From: Piscinibacter sp.
GTDB lineage: Bacteria; Pseudomonadota; Gammaproteobacteria; Burkholderiales; Burkholderiaceae_C
DNA length: 64,000 bases
Reading direction: 5' to 3'
Assembly: GCA_017983795.1 (NCBI GenBank)
Contig: JAGOAS010000002.1
Coordinates: 1-64,000, forward strand
The notes below the pieces were generated by a model, which was not told the DNA's origin, did not search any database, and saw only the letters and a list, made by a program, of their open reading frames with translations. Within the stretch, counting starts at the first letter, position 1. The number at the start of each line of letters is the position of its first letter. A program made the translations under genes and the position numbers. Shown here one piece after another: positions 24,862-35,973 of the stretch.

Positions 24862-26298
24862 TCAGGCTTCCAGCACCCAGGTGTCCTTCGTGCCCCCGCC
24901 CTGCGAGGAGTTCACGACCAGCGAGCCCTCCTTCAGCGCCACGCGCGTCAGGCCGCCGGGCACCATCTGCACCGTCTTGCCCGAGAGCACGAAGGGCCGC
25001 AGGTCGATGTGGCGCGGCGCGATGCCGCTCTCGACGAAGGTCGGGCAGGTCGAGAGGCTCAGCGTCGGCTGCGCGATGTAGCCGGCGGGGTTGGCCTCCA
25101 AGGCCTTGCGGAAGTCGGCGATCTCGGCCTTCGTCGCCGCCGGGCCGACCAGCATGCCGTAGCCGCCGGCGCCGTGCACCTCCTTCACGACCAGCTCGCT
25201 CAGATGGTCGAGCACGTACTTGAGATCGTCGGCCTCGCGGCACAGGTAGGTGGGCACGTTGTTGAGGATGGGCTTCTCGCCGAGGTAGAACTCGACCATC
25301 TTGGGCACGTAGGGGTAGATCGACTTGTCGTCGGCCACGCCGGTGCCGATGGCATTGCACAGCGTCACGTTGCCGGCGCGGTAGACGCTCAGCAGGCCCG
25401 CGCAGCCCAGCGTGGAATCGGGGCGGAAGACCAGCGGGTCGAGGAAGTCGTCGTCGACGCGGCGGTAGATCACGTCCACGCGCTTGGGGCCCTGCGTGGT
25501 GCGCATGTAGACGAAGTTGTCCTTGACGAACAGGTCCTGGCCTTCGACCAGCTCCACGCCCATCTGCTGCGCCAGGAAGGCGTGCTCGAAGTAGGCGCTG
25601 TTGTACATGCCGGGGGTCAGCACCACGACGCTCGGCTCGTTCACCGCCGCCGGCGCCACCGCGCGCAGCGTCTCGAGCAGCATGTCGGGGTAGTGCGCGA
25701 CGGGCTCGACGCGGTGCTGGCTGAACAGCTCGGGGAACAGCCGCATCATCATCTTGCGGTTCTCGAGCATGTAGCTCACGCCGCTGGGCACGCGCAGGTT
25801 GTCTTCCAGCACGTAGTAGCTGCCGCTGCCGTCGGGGTTGGCGGCACGCACGATGTCGATGCCGGCGATGTGCGAGTAGACGCCACCGGGCACGGCCACG
25901 CCCATCATCTCGGGGCGGAACTGCGCGTTCTTGAAGATCTGCTCGGGCGGCACCAGCCCGGCACGGATGATCTCCTGCTCGTGGTAGACGTCGTGGATGA
26001 AGCGGTTCAGCGCCGTCACGCGCTGGGCGAGGCCGCGCTCCATCTCGCTCCACTCGTGCGCCGGGATGACGCGCGGGATCAGGTCGAAGGGAATCAGGCG
26101 CTCGGTGCCGGAACCATCCTCGTCCTTGGCGCCGTAGACCGCGAAGGTGATGCCGACGCGGCGGAAGATCATCTCCGCCTCTTCGCGGCGCGACTTCATC
26201 ACGTCGCGCGGCTGCTGCGCCAGCCAGCGGTCGTAGCCCCGGTAGTGCTCGCGCACCGTCGCGCTGGTGGCGTGCATCTCGTCGAAACTCGGTCTCAT
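24862..26298 (-). CDS. Circularly permuted ATP-grasp protein (type 2)
   Basis: A 478-residue protein of the circularly permuted ATP-grasp family (formerly DUF404/DUF407). Conserved blocks include GITFAVYG near 49-56, ENLRVPSGVSYMLENR-like DNLRVPSGVSYMLENRK at about 170-186, YRRVDDDFLDPLVF near 278-291, AGNVTLCNAIGTGVADDKSIYPYVP (in part) near 307-330 and VVKEVHGAGGYGMLVGP near 372-388. ATP-grasp enzymes ligate carboxylates to amines. It probably makes a peptide-type bond in a pathway with the next two genes. The ATG at 26298 has GAGGAG upstream. Confidence 0.92.
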   Translation of the reverse strand: MRPSFDEMHATSATVREHYRGYDRWLAQQPRDVMKSRREEAEMIFRRVGITFAVYGAKDEDGSGTERLIPFDLIPRVIPAHEWSEMERGLAQRVTALNRFIHDVYHEQEIIRAGLVPPEQIFKNAQFRPEMMGVAVPGGVYSHIAGIDIVRAANPDGSGSYYVLEDNLRVPSGVSYMLENRKMMMRLFPELFSQHRVEPVAHYPDMLLETLRAVAPAAVNEPSVVVLTPGMYNSAYFEHAFLAQQMGVELVEGQDLFVKDNFVYMRTTQGPKRVDVIYRRVDDDFLDPLVFRPDSTLGCAGLLSVYRAGNVTLCNAIGTGVADDKSIYPYVPKMVEFYLGEKPILNNVPTYLCREADDLKYVLDHLSELVVKEVHGAGGYGMLVGPAATKAEIADFRKALEANPAGYIAQPTLSLSTCPTFVESGIAPRHIDLRPFVLSGKTVQMVPGGLTRVALKEGSLVVNSSQGGGTKDTWVLEA

Positions 26299-26342
26299 CG
26301 GAATCGTCTCCTCGCCTGGCAGGGTAGCAAAAAGCAGGCCAT

Positions 26343-28754
26343 TCACTCGCGATGCCAGTAGCGGCGCGCGATCTCGCGCTGGCATCGGCCCGGCTCCGAT
26401 TCGTCGGACCGCCACTGCCAGGCGCCGCAGGCCGGGCTGACGAGCCACGCGACGTCGAGCGCACGGTAGCGTTCCGCGACCTCGGCCGCCGGGTGGCCGA
26501 AGCGGTTGCGGTAGCCGGCCTGCACCACGGCGATCCGCGGCTTCACGGCATCGAGGAACAGCGGCGCCGAGGACGTGCGGCTGCCATGGTGCGGCACGAG
26601 CAGCACCTCGGCGCGCAGCGCATCGCCGAAGCGGCCGGCCAGGCGCAACTCCTGCTCGCGTTCGATGTCGCCGGTCAGCAGCGTGGTAGGCGCGCCGGCT
26701 GCGGCGATGCGCAGCACGCAGGAGACGGTGTTCGGGCGCGCCGCCGCGTCGAGCGCGCCCTCGGGCGGATGCAGAAACTCGAAGCGCACGCCGTCCCACA
26801 CCCAGGTCTGGCCCGCGGCGCAGGGCTGGTGCGGCGCGAGGGCCGCGAGCGGGTGATCCGCCGCCAGCGAGCTCGACAGGGCGCGCACCGGCAGCCCCGC
26901 CAGCAGCGCACGCGCGCCGCCGACGTGGTCGAGATCGCGATGGCTCAGCACCAGACGGTCGATGGCGCGCTCACCGCGCGCGCGCAGCAACGGCAGCAGC
27001 ACACGCTGGCCGGCATCGCTCTCGCGCGAGTACTGCGGGCCGGCGTCGTAGACCAGCAGGTGCTCGCGCGTGCGCACCAGCACGGCCGTGCCCTGCCCCA
27101 CGTCGACCGCGACCAGCTCGTAGTGGCCGAGCGGCGGACGCTGCGGCGGCGTCGCCAGCAAGGGCAGCAGCAGCGGCAGCGCGAGCAGCCGAACACGCCA
27201 GGGCAGCGGCAGCACCAGCAGCACGCCGCCGAGCAGCCCGGCCGCCTGTGCCCACCCCGGTGCCACCGGCACGAACCACAGCGCGGCCGGCAGGCTGGCC
27301 AGCCATTGCAGCCAGGCGAACAGCGGTTGCAGCAGCGCGGCGGCGAGCGTCCACAGCGGCGGCAGCAGGCAGCCCGCCAGCGCCAGCGGCGTGACCAGCA
27401 AGGTGATGAGCGGAATGGCGACCAGGTTGGCGAAGAAGCCCACCAGCGAGACCTGCTGGAAGAACAGCAGCGTCAAGGGCGCGAGGCCCAGCGTGGCGAC
27501 GAGTTGGGTGCGCAGGCCGCCGTGCATCGCCGCCACGAGCCGCGACCACCACGCACCAGGCCGCGCGCGCGCCGCGTCTTGCGCATCGCGCCCCGGCTCG
27601 GCCGCCATCAGCAGCGCCACCGCCGCGAACGAGAGCCAGAAGCCCGGCTGCAGCAGCGCCCAGGGGTCGACCGCCGTCACCACCAGCGCGGCGAAGGCCA
27701 GCACCAGCGGCCAGGGCCAGCGCAGACCGAGGCCGCGCAGCAGCACCACCGCCGCCAGCATCCACACCGTGCGCTGTGCCGGCACCGCCCAGCCGGCGAA
27801 CACCGCGTACACGAAGGCCACCACGAGGCCGCCCCAGCGCGCTGCCTGCGGCGCCGGCAGAGCGAGCATGGCGCGCGGGCTGCGCCGCCACAGCGCGCCG
27901 ATGGCCAGTGCGGCGAGCCAGGCGAACATCGTGATGTGCAAACCGCTGATGGCCATGAGATGACTCAGGCCCGTGGTGCGGAACAGCTCCCAGTCCTCGC
28001 GTTCGATGGCGCCCTGGTCGCCCACCGCCAGCGCCGCCAGCACGCCCGCGGCGCGCGCATCGGCCACACGCGCGAGGATCGCATCGCGCACGCGCTGGCG
28101 CAGCCGTTCGACCGGGTAGGCCGCGCCCTCCTCCACCGCCTGCGCCGGCACCTCGCGCACGTAGCCGGTGGCGCGCACGCCCTGCTCGAACAGGGTCAGC
28201 TCGAAATCGAAGCCATGCGGGTTGAGCGAGCCGTGCGGCCGGCGCAGGCGCGCATCGAAGGTCCAGCGCTGGCCGGCGCGCAGCTCGCGCTGCGGCTGCG
28301 AGAGCGTCGCGTCCTCGTGGAAGCCGCTGTACCAGCCGAGCGCGATGAAGCGTGGCACGGCCACGTCTTCGCCCGCCAACGTGGCGCGCTCGACCTCGAA
28401 GCGGAAACGCAGGCCGCTCGGGCCGGCCTGCGGCAGGCTCGCGACGATGCCGCTGAGTCGCACATCACGCCCCTCGATCGCTGCCGGCAGTTCCTCGGCC
28501 AGGCGCTGCCCGGCGCGCCAGCCGGTGCTGCCGAAGCCGAGCAGCGCGAGGCCGAGCAGGCCCACCACGGCGACGCGGCGCCAGCGCCAGCCCGCGAACG
28601 CGAGCAGGCCGCCGAGCAGCGCGAGCGCGGCATAGATCGACGCGGCCTGCAGCGTGCGCTCCTGCAACTGCAGCGCCACGCCCAGTGGTGCGGCCAGCAT
28701 GGCCACGAACCACCACCTCGCACCCGCCGGTTCCCGCGCCGGTCTGTCTCCCAT
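26343..28754 (-). CDS. comEC: DNA internalization protein ComEC/Rec2
   Basis: An 803-residue inner-membrane channel for uptake of single-stranded DNA in natural transformation. Order of parts: N-terminal hydrophobic helices and an OB-like DUF4131 region (about 10-190), the competence domain with the signature GLSHLMAISGLHITMFAWLA (in part: LSHLMAISGLHI) near 240-255, many membrane segments to about residue 500, and a C-terminal metallo-beta-lactamase domain with LSHRDLDHVGG (HxDxDH) near 600. The start at 28754 (MGDRPARE) was chosen over one at 28805, which would overlap ridA. No other competence genes are in the window. Confidence 0.93.
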   Translation of the reverse strand: MGDRPAREPAGARWWFVAMLAAPLGVALQLQERTLQAASIYAALALLGGLLAFAGWRWRRVAVVGLLGLALLGFGSTGWRAGQRLAEELPAAIEGRDVRLSGIVASLPQAGPSGLRFRFEVERATLAGEDVAVPRFIALGWYSGFHEDATLSQPQRELRAGQRWTFDARLRRPHGSLNPHGFDFELTLFEQGVRATGYVREVPAQAVEEGAAYPVERLRQRVRDAILARVADARAAGVLAALAVGDQGAIEREDWELFRTTGLSHLMAISGLHITMFAWLAALAIGALWRRSPRAMLALPAPQAARWGGLVVAFVYAVFAGWAVPAQRTVWMLAAVVLLRGLGLRWPWPLVLAFAALVVTAVDPWALLQPGFWLSFAAVALLMAAEPGRDAQDAARARPGAWWSRLVAAMHGGLRTQLVATLGLAPLTLLFFQQVSLVGFFANLVAIPLITLLVTPLALAGCLLPPLWTLAAALLQPLFAWLQWLASLPAALWFVPVAPGWAQAAGLLGGVLLVLPLPWRVRLLALPLLLPLLATPPQRPPLGHYELVAVDVGQGTAVLVRTREHLLVYDAGPQYSRESDAGQRVLLPLLRARGERAIDRLVLSHRDLDHVGGARALLAGLPVRALSSSLAADHPLAALAPHQPCAAGQTWVWDGVRFEFLHPPEGALDAAARPNTVSCVLRIAAAGAPTTLLTGDIEREQELRLAGRFGDALRAEVLLVPHHGSRTSSAPLFLDAVKPRIAVVQAGYRNRFGHPAAEVAERYRALDVAWLVSPACGAWQWRSDESEPGRCQREIARRYWHRE

Positions 28755-28803
28755 GGCCGCAGTGTAGGATTTGCGCCCCGCTCCGAACGCTCCAGGATCC
28801 CCC

Positions 28804-29262
28804 ATGTCGAACGTCTACGACCGCCTCGCCGAACTGGGCATCACGCTGCCGCCGCTGGCGGTGCCGGCCGCCGCCTACGTGCCCTTCGTGCGCAGCGGCA
28901 ATCTGGTCTTCCTCTCCGGCCACATCGCCAAGCGCGACGGCAAGCCCTGGGTCGGCCAGCTCGGCGCGGGAATCGACACCGCCACCGGCGCGCAGGCCGC
29001 GCGCGCCGTGGCCATCGACCTGCTCGGCACGCTGCATGCGGCGGTGGGCGACCTCAACAAGGTCGAGCGCATCGTCAAGGTGATGAGCCTGGTCAACAGC
29101 ACGCCCGCCTTCACCGAGCAGCACCTGGTCACCAACGGCTGCTCCGAGCTGCTCGGCGCGGTGTTCGGCGACAAGGGCGCGCATGCGCGCAGCGCCTTCG
29201 GCGTGGCGCAGATCCCGCTCGGCGCCTGCGTCGAGATCGAACTGATCGCGCAGGTGGCCTGA
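28804..29262 (+). CDS. RidA/YjgF-family protein
   Basis: A 152-residue member of the YjgF/YER057c family. Archetypal RidA hydrolyses reactive enamine/imine intermediates; this longer subgroup (N-terminal YDRLAELGITLPPLAVPAA) has no firm function. GNLVFLSGHIAKRDG, the VERIVKVMSLVNSTPAF region and ARSAFGVAQIPLGACVEIELIA (in part) match the family, and the arginine of the active-site motif is ARSAFG. AGGA lies upstream of the ATG at 28804. DsbB follows 5 bp downstream. Confidence 0.9.
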   Translation: MSNVYDRLAELGITLPPLAVPAAAYVPFVRSGNLVFLSGHIAKRDGKPWVGQLGAGIDTATGAQAARAVAIDLLGTLHAAVGDLNKVERIVKVMSLVNSTPAFTEQHLVTNGCSELLGAVFGDKGAHARSAFGVAQIPLGACVEIELIAQVA

Positions 29263-29267
29263 TCGCC

Positions 29268-29738
29268 ATGACCTTGGTCCCGCGCAAGACCTTCGTCGCC
29301 CTGGCGCTGCTGTGCATCGCGGCGGTCGGCGCCGCGCTGTTCACGCAGTACGCGTGGGACATGCAGCCCTGCCCCTGGTGCATCCTGCAGCGGGTGATCT
29401 TCCTGCTGATCGCCGTGCTGCTGCTGCTCGCCGCCTACGCGCCGGGGCGGGTGTTGTTCGCGGGCCTGGGCGTGCTCGCCGCCGGCGCGGGCATCGCCGC
29501 GGCGCTCTACCAGCATTTCGTCGCGGCGAAGTCGACCTCCTGCAACCTCACGCTGGCCGACAAGATCGTCAGCGGCATCGGGCTCGACAAGCTGCTGCCC
29601 GCGGTGTTCGAGGTGCGCGCGAGCTGCGCCGACGCGGCGGTCGACCTGCTGCACCTGCCCTACGAGTTCTGGAGCCTGGGGCTCTACCTCGTCGTGGCCG
29701 TGGCGGCGCTATGGGCGCTGCGTTCGCGCAGCGCCTGA
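29268..29738 (+). CDS. dsbB: Disulfide bond formation protein DsbB
   Basis: DsbB reoxidises periplasmic DsbA and passes electrons to quinone. The 156-residue protein has four membrane helices, the first cysteine pair in MQPCPWCILQR (Cys35/Cys38) and the second pair Cys92 (STSCNL) and Cys120 (RASCAD), all four essential cysteines present. It is close to two secreted, cysteine-rich proteins (34229-37641) that would need disulfide formation. A 70 bp hairpin repeat and the long palindromic element follow its stop codon. Confidence 0.95.
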   Translation: MTLVPRKTFVALALLCIAAVGAALFTQYAWDMQPCPWCILQRVIFLLIAVLLLLAAYAPGRVLFAGLGVLAAGAGIAAALYQHFVAAKSTSCNLTLADKIVSGIGLDKLLPAVFEVRASCADAAVDLLHLPYEFWSLGLYLVVAVAALWALRSRSA

Positions 29739-29764
29739 ATCCGTTCGCCTTCGGTCGTAGAGAT

Positions 29765-29826
29765 CCCGTTCGCGCTGGGCCTGTCGAAGCGCATCGCGGG
29801 GCTTCGACAGGCTCAGCCCGAACGGG
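29765..29826. repeat. Dispersed hairpin repeat, copy 1
   Basis: Two 26 bp arms (29765-29790 and 29801-29826) pair with only two mismatches around a 10-base loop. The core words CCTGTCGAAGC and GCTTCGACAGGCTCAGCCCG (29801-29820) recur at 38906-38977 and 59613-59682. It lies 26 bp after the dsbB stop. REP-like repeats with this core are widespread in Burkholderiales; they can act as transcript ends or protect mRNA 3' ends. Confidence 0.85.
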
Positions 29827-29840
29827 TGAAGGTGCGGCAG

Positions 29841-30110
29841 GCGCGCAGGTGGCCTACCACCGCTGGTTCAGCAAAGGGCCGTGCGGGCCGCCCGCGGCGC
29901 GCCTATGAAGCGGCGAGGAGCACAGGGCTTGCGGCCCGCGCGCGTACTCGCGCGCTTCGTCTTCATGCTCGCCGCGGGTGTCTGAACGCAGCTCGCGAAG
30001 TGAGTTCCGCGGCGGGGCCGCAAGACCGAGCACCGCAGCGGAGCCGGCGCAGCCGGCCGCTTCATCGAAGCGCCGCGGGCGGCCCGCACGGCCCTATGCC
30101 GCGCCACCTC
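29841..30110 (+). repeat. Long palindromic element, copy B (between convergent dsbB and parC)
   Basis: This is the best-preserved copy. It has a left border CAGGTGGCCTACCACC then GGTTCAGC, a perfect 26 bp terminal inverted repeat (29875-29900 and 30070-30095), and inside it a second layer of pairing (CTTGCGGCC at about 29928 with GGCCGCAAG at about 30016). The right end reaches within 10 bp of the parC stop. The rest of 29739-30119 holds only the 70 bp hairpin repeat; no gene is supported in the interval. Confidence 0.8.
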
Positions 30111-30119
30111 CATCAACGA

Positions 30120-32438
<2,319 letters not shown>

Positions 32439-32548
32439 AGGTCGGTCGGAAGCGGCCGGCATTCTCGCGCAAACCCGGAGTCATCCCGCCCGGGCCGCCG
32501 CTGACGCTTGGTTACCATGCGCGCCACGCCCAGACGCCAGGGAGACCC

Positions 32549-34219
32549 ATGCTGTCCGACATCGAGATCGCGCAGGCCGCGCGGCTGAAGCCCATCCATG
32601 CGATCAGCGAGGCGCTGGGCATCCCCGAAGAAGCGCTCGACCCGCGCGGCCGCCACATCGGCAAGGTCGCCCAGCCCTGGCTGGACACGCTGGCCGAGCG
32701 GCCCGACGGCAAGCTGGTGCTGGTGACCGCGATCTCGCCCACGCCGGCCGGCGAAGGCAAGACCACCACCACCGTGGGCCTGGGCGACGCGCTCAACCGC
32801 ATCGGAGCGCGCGCCATCGTCTGCCTGCGCGAGCCCTCGCTCGGGCCGGTGTTCGGCCTGAAGGGCGGCGCGGCCGGCGGCGGCCACGCGCAGGTGGTGC
32901 CGATGGAGCAGATCAACCTGCACTTCACCGGCGACTTCGCCGCCATCGCGCTGGCGCACAACCTGCTCGCGGCGATGATCGACAACCACATCCACCACGG
33001 CAATGCGCTCGGCTTCGACGTGCGCCGCATGACCTGGAAGCGCGTGATCGACATGAACGATCGCGCGCTGCGCGACATCATCATCGGCCTGGGCGGCCCG
33101 GCACACGGTGCGCCGCGCGAGAGCGGCTTCGACATCGTCGTCGCCTCGGAGATCATGGCCATCCTGTGCCTGGCGACGAGCCTCTCCGACCTGAAGGAGC
33201 GCCTGGCGCGCATCGTGGTCGGCGAGACGGCCGAACACCGCCCCATCACCTGCGCGCAGCTGAAGGCGCAGGGCGCGATGGCCGCGCTGCTCAAGGACGC
33301 GATCTCGCCCAACCTGGTGCAGACGCTGGAGAACAACCCGGCCTTCGTGCATGGCGGGCCCTTCGCCAACATCGCGCATGGCTGCAACAGCGCGATCGCC
33401 ACGCGCGCCGCGCTCAAGCTGGCCGACTACGTGGTCACCGAGGCCGGCTTCGGCGCCGATCTCGGCGCCGAGAAGTTCATCGACATCAAGTGCCGCAAGA
33501 CCGGCCTGCGCCCCGACGCCGCGGTGCTGGTGGCCACCTGCCGCGCGCTCAAGTACCACGGCGGCATGGCGGTGGCCGATGTCGGCAAGGAAGACGTGGC
33601 GGCGCTCGAGCGCGGCCTGCCCAACCTGGAGCGCCACTTGCACAACGTGCAGGAGGTCTACGGCCTGCCCTGCGTGGTGGCGATCAACCACCGCGCGCAC
33701 GACACGGCGGCCGAGATCGAGCTGCTGACGCGGCGCGTCGAGGCGCTCGGCGCGCGGGCCGTGGTGGCGCGCCACTGGGCCGAGGGCGGCGCCGGCGCCG
33801 AGGATCTGGCGCGCGCGGTGGTGCAGGCCTGCGAGCAGCCGAACCGCTTCCAGTTCGTCTACGACGAGGCGCTGCCGCTGTGGCAGAAGGTCGAGGCGAT
33901 CGCAACCAAGATCTACGGCGCCGCCAGCGTCACCGCCTCGGCGCCGGTGCAGGAGCGCATCGAACGGCTGCAGGCCGCGGGCTACGGGCACTTCCCGGTG
34001 TGCATCGCCAAGACGCAGATGAGCTTCTCCACCCACGCGCGGCTGCGCGGTGCGCCCAGCGGCCACGTGCTCGACATCCGCGAAGTGCGGCTGGCCGCCG
34101 GTGCCGAATTCGTGGTGATGGTCTGCGGCGACATCATGACCCTGCCCGGCCTGCCCAAGGTGCCGGCCGCCGAGCTGATCGACATCGACTCGCAGGGGCG
34201 GATCAGCGGCCTGTCGTGA
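32549..34219 (+). CDS. fhs: Formate--tetrahydrofolate ligase
   Basis: This enzyme uses ATP to join formate to tetrahydrofolate, giving 10-formyl-THF for purine synthesis and one-carbon metabolism. The 556-residue protein has the P-loop [10 protein letters not shown] near 65-74, [37 protein letters not shown] (in part: [19 protein letters not shown], about 94-112), the [21 protein letters not shown] block (in part) and [18 protein letters not shown] lies 5 bases before the ATG. It has no folate gene neighbour; it is divergent from parC and convergent with the paralog pair. Confidence 0.97.
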   Translation: MLSDIEIAQAARLKPIHAISEALGIPEEALDPRGRHIGKVAQPWLDTLAERPDGKLVLVTAISPTPAGEGKTTTTVGLGDALNRIGARAIVCLREPSLGPVFGLKGGAAGGGHAQVVPMEQINLHFTGDFAAIALAHNLLAAMIDNHIHHGNALGFDVRRMTWKRVIDMNDRALRDIIIGLGGPAHGAPRESGFDIVVASEIMAILCLATSLSDLKERLARIVVGETAEHRPITCAQLKAQGAMAALLKDAISPNLVQTLENNPAFVHGGPFANIAHGCNSAIATRAALKLADYVVTEAGFGADLGAEKFIDIKCRKTGLRPDAAVLVATCRALKYHGGMAVADVGKEDVAALERGLPNLERHLHNVQEVYGLPCVVAINHRAHDTAAEIELLTRRVEALGARAVVARHWAEGGAGAEDLARAVVQACEQPNRFQFVYDEALPLWQKVEAIATKIYGAASVTASAPVQERIERLQAAGYGHFPVCIAKTQMSFSTHARLRGAPSGHVLDIREVRLAAGAEFVVMVCGDIMTLPGLPKVPAAELIDIDSQGRISGLS

Positions 34220-34228
34220 AGGCCGGGT

Positions 34229-35911
34229 TCAGGCGCGCTGCAGCACGCGGATCAGCGCGTCGATCACGTCCTGCCCTTCGGGCGACTTGAGGCGATAGCG
34301 GCGCAGCGAGCGCAGCAGGTCGCCACGCTCGAGCGATTGCGTGTCGGCGCGCAGCAGCACATTGGCGATGGCGCGCTGCACCTGCAGCGAGCGCGTCGTC
34401 GTGAACAGCCCGGCGATCGCCTTCAGGCTGTGCGGGTCGGACACGCGCTGCTTGGCCAGTGCGTCCAGCGCGCGCACCTGTGCCTCGGGGCCGCTCAGCC
34501 GGCCGATGTCGGCGGCGATGGCCTGCACCTCGCCGGCGCCGGCCAGCGGGCGGTGGCGCAGGTAGGTCTGCGCGACCTCCACGTCGTCGGGGCGCGGGCT
34601 GGTCAGCGCGCGCACCGTGCGGTCGTGGGCCTCGCCGCTGCCCAGGCAGGCGAGCACCGCCGAATGCGCCACCTTCGAGGCATCGGCGGTGCCACCGGAG
34701 CGCACGCGCGCCAGCAGGCCGTCCTCGTGCGCGAGCGGCGAGGCGCACACCAGGTCGACCTCGTGCTTGCCCACCCCGTCGCGCGCCATGCGCGTCGTGA
34801 TCAGGCGGACGAACTCGTCCTGCTGCTGGGTATCGGTCAGCCAGCCGAGCTTGCGCGCCAGGTCGATCATGCGCGACTGCACCGATGCGAGGTCGGCATC
34901 GCGCGTGAAGGCGAGGTAGCGCTCGCGCGATTTCAGGTCGCGCCCGATCGCGTCGAAGGCCGCGGCCACGTCCGGCTGCAGGCGCTGCGAGACGCCCACC
35001 GAGCCGACGTAGCGCTCGAGGTGGTCGAGCAGCATGCGCACCTCGGTCACGTCGCGCCGCAGCACCTCGTGCACGAAGGCCATCTTCTGCGCCGTGCTGC
35101 GCCGGTCGTCGGCGAGGCTGCAGATGTCGTTGCGCAGGCCGATGTGCGGGTCGTCGGCGCCGATGCCCTTCACGCTCACCATCGACGTGGGGCCGAACGC
35201 GCCCAGCAAGGACGCGCTCGGCCGCCCGCTGGCCACCTCGCCGGCCGGCGCCGACTGCAGCACGCGCTCGAGCAAGGGGCCGGCGTAGCGGCCCAGCGGC
35301 GCCTTGGAGGCGAAGCCGTACAGCACCGGCACGTCCTTGAAGATCTGGCGCAGGCGGTCGCGGTTGCTCTCGCCATAGTGCTCGCTCAGCTTCGCCGCCG
35401 TGCGCTGCGCCTCGGGCGCCGACATGCCGGCACGCTGCAGGCTGCGCAGCACCTCGCTGCCGGCGCTGCGGCGCGGGTCGGTCTTCAGCGTGTTGCAGCC
35501 GAACAGGTAGACCTCCTTGAGCTGCGAGAACAGGCCGCTGCACGAGTCGCTGCATGAGGCCTGCTGCAGATCCTCGACCGGCAGCGCCTCGTGGTTCTCG
35601 AAGCGGTCGGTGTAGAACTCGCTGCCGTCGTCGAAGTGGCCGGAGATCACCAGCGCGTCGCAGCGCACGCCGCTGCGGCAGGCCTGCGCCCACCAGTCGG
35701 GCTGGCCGTGCTGCACCAGTTCGACGAAGCGGTACTCGCCCGCCGGCAACTGGCGCATCATCACGTCGCGCTCGTCGGGCGAGTTGATGGTGACCGTGCA
35801 GACCGTCTTCGGCGCGGCCGCCGCCCAGCCCGGCCAGGCCGCCGCGGCCAGCGCCACGGCCGGCAGCCAGCTTCGGGTCTTGGATCGCGCCACCGGCTCA
35901 CGCAGGCTCAT
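34229..35911 (-). CDS. Secreted His/Cys protein, paralog 1 (caspase/CHAT-like peptidase candidate)
   Basis: I do not recognise a named family. Of 560 residues, 1-33 look like a signal peptide (RSK...WLPAVALAAAAWPGWAAAA). The region 34-230 alternates strands and helices. A strand ending in His92 (ALVISGHFDDG) and a strand ending in Cys139 (EVYLFGCNTL) match the His/Cys dyad layout of clan CD peptidases (caspases, CHAT). Cysteines at 38, 78, 84, 120 and 124 are also kept in paralog 2 and could form disulfides. The rest is helical with HEAT-like units near the end. The start at 35911 was chosen for the signal peptide. It follows paralog 2 by 62 bp. Confidence 0.75.
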   Translation of the reverse strand: MSLREPVARSKTRSWLPAVALAAAAWPGWAAAAPKTVCTVTINSPDERDVMMRQLPAGEYRFVELVQHGQPDWWAQACRSGVRCDALVISGHFDDGSEFYTDRFENHEALPVEDLQQASCSDSCSGLFSQLKEVYLFGCNTLKTDPRRSAGSEVLRSLQRAGMSAPEAQRTAAKLSEHYGESNRDRLRQIFKDVPVLYGFASKAPLGRYAGPLLERVLQSAPAGEVASGRPSASLLGAFGPTSMVSVKGIGADDPHIGLRNDICSLADDRRSTAQKMAFVHEVLRRDVTEVRMLLDHLERYVGSVGVSQRLQPDVAAAFDAIGRDLKSRERYLAFTRDADLASVQSRMIDLARKLGWLTDTQQQDEFVRLITTRMARDGVGKHEVDLVCASPLAHEDGLLARVRSGGTADASKVAHSAVLACLGSGEAHDRTVRALTSPRPDDVEVAQTYLRHRPLAGAGEVQAIAADIGRLSGPEAQVRALDALAKQRVSDPHSLKAIAGLFTTTRSLQVQRAIANVLLRADTQSLERGDLLRSLRRYRLKSPEGQDVIDALIRVLQRA

Positions 35912-35973
35912 CGCTTCAGTCTTCCACAGCGCGCCGCCGCGGCGAAAACACATGTAACCACCGTACCGGCGGC

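Noticed and set aside
26352-29738. A long + strand frame that would fuse antisense comEC sequence to dsbB
   Set aside because: Only the last 156 codons from ATG 29268 code for DsbB; the upstream part is antisense to comEC and overlaps ridA.
32500-32520. A riboswitch upstream of fhs (THF or guanidine type)
   Set aside because: The parC-fhs interval is only 110 bp, and I see no conserved riboswitch core or paired elements.
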